This document shows, one piece after another, positions 52,426 through 60,366 of a stretch of DNA of 64,000 bases. Below the pieces are notes generated by a model. That model made no database searches, had not been told where the DNA came from, and saw nothing but the letters and a program-made list of their open reading frames with translations. The DNA is taken from contig NZ_FOCW01000001.1 of the NCBI RefSeq assembly GCF_900110225.1, positions 186,001 to 250,000 of the forward strand. Direction: 5' to 3'. Position numbers and translations under genes: made by a program. This DNA comes from Allobrachymonas denitrificans DSM 15123. GTDB taxonomy: Bacteria; Pseudomonadota; Gammaproteobacteria; Burkholderiales; Burkholderiaceae_C. Numbering within the stretch: the first letter of the stretch is position 1; the number at the start of each line of letters is the position of its first letter.

Positions 52426-53064
52426 ATGCCTGTGGGGTTGGAAAGACGCAGTTTCCTGGTGGTAGTGGCGGGCGCGCCGATGCTGGTGGCGCTGTTGCAG
52501 GGCTGTGCAGCGCAGGAAGAGGAGGACACCCCGGATTCGTGGCTGGATACCGCAAGCATCCTGCAGCTGGAAAGGCTGCTCGAGGGCCGGCTGGGCGTGT
52601 ACGCCTTCAACGCTGCCAACGGCGTGAGCGTGGCGTACCGCGAACAGGACCGTTTCGCCCTCGACAGCGCGCAGGCACGCTCCTTCTTCCGCAAGACCCT
52701 GACGGAGGAAGAGGTGTCAGCGGATAGTGCGCAGGAGGCCGGCACATCGCCGCGAGCCCTGCTCGAAACCCTGCTGCGCCTGGCCCCTGCCGGGCCTGCA
52801 TCCGGCTTGCCCGCGTGGCGCCAGCGCCTCCGGGAGCATGGCAACACACGGCGTCAGCTCGGGGATGCCGTTCCGCAGGACTGGCCGGTGGTCATGCATG
52901 CCGCGCAACATGGCGGTTCGGCGTACCGCGCGGTGCTGGTGTTTCCGCCGGGTCGCCCGGCGGTGGGTGCTGTCGCCATGGCCGAAGCGCAGACAGCAAA
53001 AAGCCGCAACGATATTCTCGTTGCGGCTTTGCGGCAATCCTTGCGGATGCTCGGCCTGTCGTGA
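52426..53064 (+). CDS. Tat-type lipoprotein related to class A beta-lactamases but lacking the catalytic domain
   Basis: A 212-residue protein with a twin-arginine-like signal (ERRSFLVVVAG) and a lipobox LQGC (Cys27). The next part, LERLLEGRLGVYAFNAANG and YREQDRFALDS, resembles the first strands of class A beta-lactamases; SPRALLETLLRL and RLREHGNTRRQLGDAVPQDW, then YRAVLVFPPGRPAVGAVAMA, resemble the C-terminal half. The central helical domain (Ser-x-x-Lys, SDN, Glu166) and the KTG triad are absent, so it cannot be an active beta-lactamase. A structural or ligand-binding role, or decay, are both possible. GGAGG stands 5 nt before the ATG. The last codons contain a terminator for the convergent cytochrome gene. 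Confidence 0.7.
   Translation: MPVGLERRSFLVVVAGAPMLVALLQGCAAQEEEDTPDSWLDTASILQLERLLEGRLGVYAFNAANGVSVAYREQDRFALDSAQARSFFRKTLTEEEVSADSAQEAGTSPRALLETLLRLAPAGPASGLPAWRQRLREHGNTRRQLGDAVPQDWPVVMHAAQHGGSAYRAVLVFPPGRPAVGAVAMAEAQTAKSRNDILVAALRQSLRMLGLS
52996..53030 (-). terminator. Terminator of the cytochrome gene inside the end of the convergent lipoprotein gene
   Basis: AAAGCCGCAACGA (53000-53012) and TCGTTGCGGCTTT (53018-53030) form a perfect 13-bp stem with loop TATTC; on the minus strand the stem is followed by TTTTTGC. It lies 68 bp beyond the cytochrome stop, wholly within lipoprotein codons 191-202. Confidence 0.88.
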
Positions 53065-53097
53065 AACCGGACGCCACATGCCGGTGGCGCTGGCGGC

Positions 53098-54267
53098 TTA
53101 CTTGGCGGCGACTTTCTGCGCCTTGGCCTCGTCGGACTTTTTCTTCAGTTCGTCCTTCAGTTCCTTCATCTTGTCCTGCAGGGGCTGAAAGGGGCCGAAG
53201 CGGTGGTCTTCGGCCGTTGCGCCCGTCACGTAGGGCGGGAAGGCGGCGTCAACCGGCTTGTTCCAGCGTGCCGGGAAGTCCTTGTCCAGGTTGGACTTGA
53301 TGGGGCGCGGCTTGCTCAGCACATAGCCGGCCACGTCAAAGGCCTGCTCTTCGGTGAGCTGGGGCTTTTCGTGCGAGGTGCCCTGGGGCATGTTGGCCAT
53401 GATGAAGGCAGAAGCCGTCAGCATGCGGTTCATGCCGGCGCCGTTGTTGAAGGTGTCCTTGCCCCACAGCGGCGGGAAGGTATAGCCGGCCGGCTCACCC
53501 GGTTTGGCGGGGGCGCCACGCACGCCCTGGCCGTCCGGGCCGTGGCAGACTGCGCAGGTCTGCTTGTAGATGGCTTCGCCAGCCACCAGATCGACCTTGC
53601 GGTTGGGCGGAGTGTACTTCATCAGGCCCTGGCCCGTGACCTTGGTGCCCACCGGCACGTCCTTGGACAGGAAGTGGATGTAGGTGGTGAAGGCCTTCAT
53701 TTCCTTGCTGTCGAAGGGCAGCGACTTGCCGTTCATGCTGCGCTCCATGCAGCCGTTCACGCGCTCTTCGATGGTGCTGATGGTGTCTTCACGGCCACGG
53801 TACTGCGGGAAGGTGGAGTGCGAACCGACCCAGGACATGGCGAAGGGCTTGGTGGCCGATGCCTGGTGGCAGGACGTGCAGGACAGGTTGTTGCCTGCAT
53901 AGCGCATCTTCACATCCTTCACCTCGGGGCCGATGTGGGCGTAGGTGCGCTCGGTCAGTTCCTTGCCGTACTTGACCATCTTGCCGTAGGCATCGTCAGG
54001 CAGGCTGGCCGGATCGTAGGCGGCGGCGGGCTTCATGGCCATTTCGCCGTTGGCTGCCTTGGCTGCCGGGGCAGCAGCAGCTGCGCTGGATGCAGCAGCA
54101 TCAGCCGAAGAGGCTGCAGCCGATGCGGTCTGCGCAGCGGCAGAAGCCGTATCAGCAGCTGCGCTGGCAGCTTGCGTGGTGGGGGCGGGGGATTGGGACT
54201 GTCCACATGCGGCCAGCATGGCGGCAATGGCCATCACGGTGGGGGCCAGATACAGGCGGGTTGACAT
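53098..54267 (-). CDS. TsdA-like dihaem cytochrome c lipoprotein (thiosulfate dehydrogenase)
   Basis: A 389-residue dihaem c-type cytochrome with haem motifs CTSCH and CAVCH. A lipobox (LAAC, Cys21) and a 50-residue Ala/Ser linker tether it to the outer face. The sequence between the haems, VGSHSTFPQYRGREDTISTI and RVNGCMERSMNGK, is the TsdA pattern; the Cys in NGCMERS corresponds to the axial thiolate ligand region of TsdA. Such enzymes oxidise thiosulfate to tetrathionate or run in reverse. GGAG is 12 nt upstream of this ATG. A C-terminal Lys-rich extension (about 35 residues) is unusual. A minus-strand -10-like TATAAA is at 54330-54325. Confidence 0.82.
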   Translation of the reverse strand: MSTRLYLAPTVMAIAAMLAACGQSQSPAPTTQAASAAADTASAAAQTASAAASSADAAASSAAAAAPAAKAANGEMAMKPAAAYDPASLPDDAYGKMVKYGKELTERTYAHIGPEVKDVKMRYAGNNLSCTSCHQASATKPFAMSWVGSHSTFPQYRGREDTISTIEERVNGCMERSMNGKSLPFDSKEMKAFTTYIHFLSKDVPVGTKVTGQGLMKYTPPNRKVDLVAGEAIYKQTCAVCHGPDGQGVRGAPAKPGEPAGYTFPPLWGKDTFNNGAGMNRMLTASAFIMANMPQGTSHEKPQLTEEQAFDVAGYVLSKPRPIKSNLDKDFPARWNKPVDAAFPPYVTGATAEDHRFGPFQPLQDKMKELKDELKKKSDEAKAQKVAAK

Positions 54268-54479
54268 ACTACTACTCCAAGTGGTCAAAGAAAAACGGCG
54301 TGCACTGTCCCTGCCCGCGAGTGATTTATATTTTCATGAATTATCTCATTCGAAACCATTGTCATGGTAGGGCAAGCCCTGATTGCGTGGGCCAGGCGGG
54401 AACGTGTTGGGGGTCTGACCAGTGGAGATGGCGTTGCCGCGCAGTTCCGAGGACGTCGCGGGAGAGCAGACAGGGGCGA

Positions 54480-55685
54480 TCAGGCAGCGCTCTTGGGCGG
54501 CAGCAGGCGATAGCCGATCAGCAGCGCGCCCAGCAGGGCGGCCGTGAGGGCCGCAACGGCGCCATGCCAGTGGCCCCGCGCATAGGCCAGCCCGCACAGC
54601 CAGGCACCCAGAAAGCCGCCGCTGTAATAGGCCATGTAGTAGAGGCCGGAGGCGAGTGAGCGGCCTGTTTCCACCTTGTGCGCGATGAAGCTGATGGTGG
54701 CCGACTGCGTGATGAAAATGCCGCTGGACATGATCGCCAGGGCCAGCACGATCAGCGGCACGCCGGGCAGCAGCGTGAGCCAGAGTCCGATCAGCGACAT
54801 GCCCAGCGCCAGCAGGATGGTGCGCCGGAAGCCGAAGCGCGGCAGGAGGCGGCCGGCGACGGGGGTGATCACCACGCCCAGCAGGTAGACGGCGAAGATG
54901 TTGCCCAGGGCGCCGGTATCGAGGTGGTAGGGCGCATCCGCCAGGTAGAGGTTGATGTAGGTGAAGCCGCCCACCAGCGTGAACAGCACGCACACCCCGA
55001 GGGCGCAGGCCGTGAGCACCGAGCGGTTGCGCAGATGCCTGCCGAGCATCTGCAGGCCACTGCGCATGTCCGGGTTGGCGATGAAGTTCCGCGAGGCCGG
55101 CAGGAAGCGCCACACCAGCAGCGCGCCCAGCAGATTCGCCACGGCCATCAGCAGGAAGGCGCTGCGCCACTCCATGACGGCGCTCAGGTGGCCGAGCAGG
55201 AAACGGCCCAGAAAGCCGCCCAGCACGGTGCCGGCCACATACACCGACATGGCGCGCGCCATGGCACGGGTGCGAAACTCTTCGCCGATATACGCGATGG
55301 TGACCACGGTGATGCCGGGCACGGCCAGCCCCTGCAGAAAGCGCAGCAAGATCATCCACTGGATGTCGGTGACGAAGAACATCAGCGCCGTGGGCACGGC
55401 CAGAAAGAACACGGAACCGACGATGATGGGCTTGCGTCCGATGGCGTCCGACAGCATGCCGGTGAAGGGCGCGGTGAGCGCCACGGCCAGCACGGTGGCG
55501 CCTACCGTGGAGCCGGCCTGCACCACGCTGGCCTGAAAATCGCGCACCAGCAGCGGCAGGATGGCCTGCACGGCATAGACCTGAATGAAGGCGAAAACGC
55601 CGATCAGGCCGAAGGTGAGCAGCAGCATCCCGCCCGGAGTCGCATCGGCCGGGGATGCGGGCGGTGGGGAAACTGCCTGGGACAT
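54480..55685 (-). CDS. MFS transporter (YnfM/Bcr-like drug or sugar-efflux family)
   Basis: A 401-residue inner-membrane protein with twelve hydrophobic segments. The loop 2-3 signature is GMLSDAIGRKPIIVGS. It opens VYAVQAILPLLVRDFQAS, as in the YnfM group of proton-driven exporters. The substrate is unknown. A further 55 in-frame codons upstream are Arg/Pro-rich and lie in the next gene, so the ATG at 55685 is used. It is 19 bp after the acyltransferase and probably co-transcribed. Confidence 0.9.
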   Translation of the reverse strand: MSQAVSPPPASPADATPGGMLLLTFGLIGVFAFIQVYAVQAILPLLVRDFQASVVQAGSTVGATVLAVALTAPFTGMLSDAIGRKPIIVGSVFFLAVPTALMFFVTDIQWMILLRFLQGLAVPGITVVTIAYIGEEFRTRAMARAMSVYVAGTVLGGFLGRFLLGHLSAVMEWRSAFLLMAVANLLGALLVWRFLPASRNFIANPDMRSGLQMLGRHLRNRSVLTACALGVCVLFTLVGGFTYINLYLADAPYHLDTGALGNIFAVYLLGVVITPVAGRLLPRFGFRRTILLALGMSLIGLWLTLLPGVPLIVLALAIMSSGIFITQSATISFIAHKVETGRSLASGLYYMAYYSGGFLGAWLCGLAYARGHWHGAVAALTAALLGALLIGYRLLPPKSAA

Positions 55686-55704
55686 GGGAACTGCTGGGAT
55701 GGCG

Positions 55705-56697
55705 TCAGGTGCTGCGCTGCGCGGCGGCTGCCGGCGACGGGGTCGTTGCGGCCTCAGTGCCTGACGGAGTTTCGGCAGCCGGTTCTGCAGCGGCAGTTTC
55801 GGGAGCCGTTTCCGGCTTGGAGACGGGTGCGGCAGCTTGTGCCTGGCCACCGTTCAGGATCTGCTCCAGTTGCGCATCCTTGGCCTTCCAGATGCGCTGG
55901 ATCCAGCGCTGCAGGCCCATGGGGGAGATGGGCTGGTCGGGCGCCGGGCGCAGGTTGTGCGGCACAGGCAGCTGCTGCACCTGCACCACCACCTCGCTCA
56001 GGCGGCCGGCCAGCACGTCGCCGAAAGTCGGCACGCCGTTGGGGTAGGCGATGGTCACATCCAGCACCTGGGTGAACATGTCGCCCATGGTTTCCAGCGC
56101 CATGCCCACGCCGCCGCTCTTGGGCTTGAGCAGGTGCTTGTAGGGCGATTTCTGCGCCGTGTGCTTTTCGGGCGTGAAGCGCGTGCCTTCGGCAAAGCTG
56201 ATCAGCGAGGTGGGAATCAGGCGGAACTTCTCGCAGGCCTTGCGGGCGTTTTCCAGATCCTGCTGCACGGTGGCGGCGCCGCCGCGCTTCATGAAGGGGA
56301 AGTCCAGCGCCCACCACACCAGGCCGATCACCGGCACATAGATCAGCTCGTGCTTGATGAAGAACTTGAGGAAGGGCGCGCGGCGGTTCAGGATGGTCTG
56401 CAGCACCAGAATGTCGACCCAACTCTGGTGGTTGCTGATGACCAGGTACCAGGATTTGGTGTTGAGGCCTTCCAGCCCGCTCACGCGCCAGCGCGTGCGG
56501 TTGATGGCATTGATCCAGGCGCCGTTGACGCTGACCCAGCCGGTAGCGATGCTGTTGAGCGCGTGGTCGCACAGCGCGCGCACCGCCTTGATCGGCAGCA
56601 GGAACTTGATCAGGGCAAACGGCAGCATCAGCAGCGCGCCGGCCAGCGTATTGAGGGCCACCAGCAAGCTGGCCAGCACCGTGTGGATTGCGGACAT
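55705..56697 (-). CDS. Lysophospholipid acyltransferase (PlsC family, YihG-like)
   Basis: A 330-residue membrane-bound acyltransferase. The catalytic HX4D motif is in ISNHQSWVDIL, and the substrate motif is FAEGTRF. An N-terminal hydrophobic helix anchors it. It is closest in pattern to YihG/YihG-like proteins rather than to the essential PlsC. The C-terminal 50 residues are Ala/Pro/Thr-rich low complexity. Confidence 0.9.
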   Translation of the reverse strand: MSAIHTVLASLLVALNTLAGALLMLPFALIKFLLPIKAVRALCDHALNSIATGWVSVNGAWINAINRTRWRVSGLEGLNTKSWYLVISNHQSWVDILVLQTILNRRAPFLKFFIKHELIYVPVIGLVWWALDFPFMKRGGAATVQQDLENARKACEKFRLIPTSLISFAEGTRFTPEKHTAQKSPYKHLLKPKSGGVGMALETMGDMFTQVLDVTIAYPNGVPTFGDVLAGRLSEVVVQVQQLPVPHNLRPAPDQPISPMGLQRWIQRIWKAKDAQLEQILNGGQAQAAAPVSKPETAPETAAAEPAAETPSGTEAATTPSPAAAAQRST

Positions 56698-56747
56698 GGA
56701 CTACGTCAGAAAGAAAGGAACAGGCCGGCTCCGGGCCGACAGGGCCA

Positions 56748-58043
56748 TCAGGCCAGGGTGCGGAATACCTCGGCCGCGACAGCGATGGTCTGGTCGATGT
56801 CGGCGTCGGTGTGAGCGGCGCTGACAAAACCGGCTTCGTACAGGGCGGGAGCGATGTAGACGCCACCATCCAGCAGGCCGTGGAACAGCTTGTTGAAGCG
56901 GGCACCGTCGGTTTTCATCACCTGCTGGTAATTCTGCGGCAGTTCGTTCATCAGGAAGAAACCGAACATGCCGCCCTGGCTGTCGGTGCAGAAGGGCAGG
57001 CCGGCCGCATCGGCAGCAGATTGCAGGCCCTGCATCAGGCGCTGCGTCTTGGCGGACAGCGCCTCGTAGAAGCCGGGCTTCTGGATCTCGCGCAGCGTGG
57101 CCAGGCCGCACGCGGTGGCCACCGGGTTGCCGGACAGGGTGCCGGCCTGGTAGACGCCGCCCAGCGGGGAGATGTGCTCCATCACGGAACGCTTGCCGCC
57201 GAAGGCAGCCAGCGGCATGCCGCCGCCGATCACCTTGCCCATCACGGTGATGTCCGGCTCCACGCCGAGCACCGACTGGGCGCCGTGCAGCGCCACGCGG
57301 AAGCCGGTCATCACTTCGTCGATGATGAGCAGCGCGCCGTGCTGGGTGCACAGCTCACGGATGCGCTGGGCAAAGGCGGGCGTCGGGCGCACGAAGTTCA
57401 TATTGCCGGCGATCGGCTCCATGATCACGCAGGCCAGTTCGCTGCCGTGCAGGGCAAAGGCTTCTTCCAGCTGGGCCAGGTTGTTGTACTCGAGCACCAC
57501 GGTGTCCTGCACCACGGTTTCGGGCACGCCGGCGCTGGTGGCCGCGCCGAAGGTGGCCAGGCCCGAGCCGGCCTTCACCAGCAGGGCGTCGGCATGGCCG
57601 TGGTAGCAGCCCTCGAACTTGATGATGCGGTTGCGGCCGGTGGCGCCGCGCGCCAGGCGGATGGCGCTCATGCCGGCTTCGGTGCCGGAGGAGACCAGGC
57701 GCACCATTTCCACGCTGGGCATGATCTTGATGATTTCCTCGGCCAGCTCGATTTCGCGCTCGGTGGGGGCGCCGAAGGAGAAGCCTTCCAGCACGGCCTT
57801 CTGCACCGCCTCGAGCACGGCGGGGTGGCCGTGACCCAGGATCATTGGGCCCCAGGAGCCGATGTAGTCGATGTAGCGCTGGTCATTGGCGTCCCAGAAA
57901 TAGGCGCCCTGGGCGCGCTGCACGAAGCGCGGCGTGCCGCCGACGGCGCGGAAGGCGCGCACGGGCGAGTTGACGCCACCGGGAATCACGCGCTGGGCGC
58001 GTTCGAACAGGATCTGGTTCTGGTCAGGAGTGGAGGTTTGCAT
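56748..58043 (-). CDS. hemL: Glutamate-1-semialdehyde 2,1-aminomutase HemL
   Basis: HemL converts glutamate-1-semialdehyde to 5-aminolevulinate, a haem precursor, with PLP. The 431-residue length is normal. Family motifs are [16 protein letters not shown] at the start, the [13 protein letters not shown] block, and the PLP lysine in [16 protein letters not shown]. It is divergent from rubredoxin and upstream of the acyltransferase-MFS pair by 50 bp. Confidence 0.97.
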   Translation of the reverse strand: MQTSTPDQNQILFERAQRVIPGGVNSPVRAFRAVGGTPRFVQRAQGAYFWDANDQRYIDYIGSWGPMILGHGHPAVLEAVQKAVLEGFSFGAPTEREIELAEEIIKIMPSVEMVRLVSSGTEAGMSAIRLARGATGRNRIIKFEGCYHGHADALLVKAGSGLATFGAATSAGVPETVVQDTVVLEYNNLAQLEEAFALHGSELACVIMEPIAGNMNFVRPTPAFAQRIRELCTQHGALLIIDEVMTGFRVALHGAQSVLGVEPDITVMGKVIGGGMPLAAFGGKRSVMEHISPLGGVYQAGTLSGNPVATACGLATLREIQKPGFYEALSAKTQRLMQGLQSAADAAGLPFCTDSQGGMFGFFLMNELPQNYQQVMKTDGARFNKLFHGLLDGGVYIAPALYEAGFVSAAHTDADIDQTIAVAAEVFRTLA

Positions 58044-58251
58044 CGTGGTCTGGGGCCGGGGGCGCCGCGCAAGGGGCAGCCGGTGGCAAAAGGGAGCAGG
58101 GGCAGCCGCGTGGCTGCAAAGCAGCGAGTTTACCGCGGGAGGGAGGATTCGGGTAGTCTGACCGGCTTCTGAACAGGGGCAAGCGATCTCTCCCGCCGCA
58201 CGGGCAGACTGGATAGAATCAGTTTTTATTTGCCTATATGCGGAGAGCGTT

Positions 58252-58425
58252 GTGCCCGAAATGAAGACCTGGATGTGCCTGATCTGCGGCTGGATCTATG
58301 ACGAAGAGGCGGGCGACCCCGAGAGCGGCATCGCACCCGGCACCCGCTGGGAAGACGTGCCCGTGAACTGGACCTGTCCGGAATGCGGCGCGCGCAAGGA
58401 AGACTTCGAGATGGCGCAGCTCTGA
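58252..58425 (+). CDS. Rubredoxin
   Basis: A 57-residue electron carrier with one iron held by two CxxCG pairs: [16 protein letters not shown] and [11 protein letters not shown]. The Trp and aromatic pattern ([14 protein letters not shown]) is typical of Alk/Rub types. The GTG start has GGAGAG at 6 nt; an in-frame ATG three codons later is too far. In many Burkholderiales rubredoxin stands next to hemL and is followed by pilGHIJ-chpA; here only a chpA-like fragment follows. Confidence 0.95.
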   Translation: MPEMKTWMCLICGWIYDEEAGDPESGIAPGTRWEDVPVNWTCPECGARKEDFEMAQL

Positions 58426-58519
58426 GGCTGCTCCTCGCAGCCGGGGCGTGCATGCCCGGGCTGTCCGCGCCGGCCCAGTCCGGCAATCCGATCCGTCCGC
58501 GTGAGCGAAAGACCCACCC

Positions 58520-60286
58520 ATGACGCAGCACGACCCGGTATCCCCCCAGGCGCCAGCCCACTGGCAGACTCCCCAACGCGGCATGCTGGCGCGCCTGTTT
58601 GACGGTGTGCAGTCGGCACTGCCTTCGTGGCTGGGGGAGGGCGCCGAGCAGGCCGATGCCTGGGTGCTGGCGGCGGAGCGGCTGGGGCATGCCGTGCAGG
58701 CGCTGGAACAGGCCGGACGACCGGCACCGGCCCAACTGGTGCGTGCCATGGAGCGTGCCGTGGCACGCGTGGCCGCGCAGCCGGAATTGCGCACCATGGA
58801 CAACGCCAGCCTGATCCAGCAGGCCAGTGTGGCGCTGCGCAGCTATGTGGACCATACCCGCGGCGCTTGCCCGGAAGATGCGCGGGCGCTGTTTCCGGTG
58901 TACCAGCCGGTGGCGGCGCTGGCGCGGATGGGGCGCTGCGAGCCGGCGGATCTGTGGCGCTGGCATCCGTTTCCGTGGAAGCCGGTGTCGGCCACCTTGC
59001 TGCCTGCGACGGAGGCGGGTGATCTGTATGACAGCGCCTTGCGCGTATTCCGCGAGCAGGAGCCTCCGGCTTTGCTGGCTCTGGCCGATGTGGCGGGAGC
59101 GCAGGCATCGGTAGCGGGTGATGGGTCGCTGACCACCTGCTGGCAGTTGCTGGCCGCCGTGCTGCAGCTGCGAGCGGCGGGTGCGCTGGAGTGGGACCAT
59201 GTGCTGCAACGCGCGGTGTCCGGCATGGTGGCGCAGCACGCCCGTGCCCGTCGTGGCCAGCCGGCCGATGAGGCACAACTGCAGGCGCTGGCGCAGGACA
59301 TGCTGTTCCTGCTGGCGCAGGGGGTGCCGCTGTTGCCCGAGGGAGAGCAGCCACTGGCGCGTGCGCTGGCGGATGCCTATGGCGTGCTGCCGCAGCCGCC
59401 GGTGGTGGTGCGGGTGGATACCACGGAGGTACGCACCTTGCTGGCGCAGGCCGTGCAGGGGCTGCCGGAAGAATCCGTCAAGACACTGGGAGAGCTGCGC
59501 TGGCCGCAGGACCTCTACAACGCCTATCTGCAATCGGCCGACGCCTGGTCGCGCGAACTGGTGCAGCAGCTGAACCGCTGGGCGCGTCAGCCTGCGCACC
59601 CGGTGCCGCAATCGGCGCTGGTACTGTCGGCACAGCTGGCGCGTGCCTCCGCGCAGCTGGGGCTGGACGAACTGGCCACGCTGGGCCATGCCATCGAGCG
59701 GGCGCTGGTGGCGCTGCAGGTGCGCATGGCGCGGGGCGAAGAGGCAGAGTTGCTGCATCAGGCTGCGGGTGTGCTGGGGCATGAGCTGCACCAGGTGGCG
59801 GTGGACTTTGTGCGCCCCGTACCGCCAAGCCTGCTGGAGCAGCTGGCGGCGCTGGCGCAGAAGCCGGACAGCGACCGCGTGGTGCTGCCCTTGCCTGATC
59901 CCGCGTTGGGAATTGGCGCGGCAACAGGCGAAGCCGAAGCCCTGCCGGAGCAGAAGCAGGGAGAGGAATGGCAGGCCTACCTGAAAGACAGCCTGAAGCA
60001 GGTGCAACAACTGCAAGCGGTGCTCAAGCAGTGGGAGGCACGGCCGGAGAACGCGGGCGCGAGCAGCGAGTGTTTGCGCCTGCTGCAGGGCTTGCAGCAG
60101 GCCTCGCGCGAGGCGGGGGCCGCGTCGGTGCTGCCCCTGGTGCAGGCGGCGCTGTCTGAGCGGGCGTTGCTGCGGGTGCGGGATGCCAGTGCGCCGGATC
60201 GGTTGCAGGCTCTTCAGCAGGCGGTGCTGGGGCTGGAGGCTGGCCTCCGGGAAGAGCTGGTGCAAGCCGGGCATTTGGCAGGCTGA
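58520..60286 (+). CDS. Orphan N-terminal fragment of a ChpA/PilL-type chemosensory kinase
   Basis: A 588-residue, helical, Ala/Leu/Gln-rich protein without membrane segments. The stretch ARALFPVYQPVAALARMGRC then EPADLWRWHPF matches, by recollection, the linker after the first HPt-like domains of ChpA/PilL hybrid kinases, normally near 2,000 residues. No His-phosphoacceptor motif, HATPase, CheW or receiver domain is present, and PilG, PilH, PilI and PilJ are missing upstream. It therefore looks like a remnant of a deleted twitching-motility chemosensory cluster; an independent function as a scaffold is possible. The long intact frame speaks against recent decay. It converges on the photolyase gene. 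Confidence 0.6.
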   Translation: MTQHDPVSPQAPAHWQTPQRGMLARLFDGVQSALPSWLGEGAEQADAWVLAAERLGHAVQALEQAGRPAPAQLVRAMERAVARVAAQPELRTMDNASLIQQASVALRSYVDHTRGACPEDARALFPVYQPVAALARMGRCEPADLWRWHPFPWKPVSATLLPATEAGDLYDSALRVFREQEPPALLALADVAGAQASVAGDGSLTTCWQLLAAVLQLRAAGALEWDHVLQRAVSGMVAQHARARRGQPADEAQLQALAQDMLFLLAQGVPLLPEGEQPLARALADAYGVLPQPPVVVRVDTTEVRTLLAQAVQGLPEESVKTLGELRWPQDLYNAYLQSADAWSRELVQQLNRWARQPAHPVPQSALVLSAQLARASAQLGLDELATLGHAIERALVALQVRMARGEEAELLHQAAGVLGHELHQVAVDFVRPVPPSLLEQLAALAQKPDSDRVVLPLPDPALGIGAATGEAEALPEQKQGEEWQAYLKDSLKQVQQLQAVLKQWEARPENAGASSECLRLLQGLQQASREAGAASVLPLVQAALSERALLRVRDASAPDRLQALQQAVLGLEAGLREELVQAGHLAG

Positions 60287-60366
60287 CTTCCGGCTATTCG
60301 CGTGCTTCTGCCCAGTGGTGCTCGGCCACCCCGGCGCTTGTTGTGCTGATAGCTGCCTGAGGGGAC

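Noticed and set aside
52426-53064. Active class A beta-lactamase
   Set aside because: The catalytic Ser-x-x-Lys, SDN, general-base Glu and KTG motifs are all missing.
58426-60286. Insertion sequence or phage causing the loss of pil genes
   Set aside because: No transposase, inverted repeat, integrase or tRNA is visible at either edge; the deletion seems clean.
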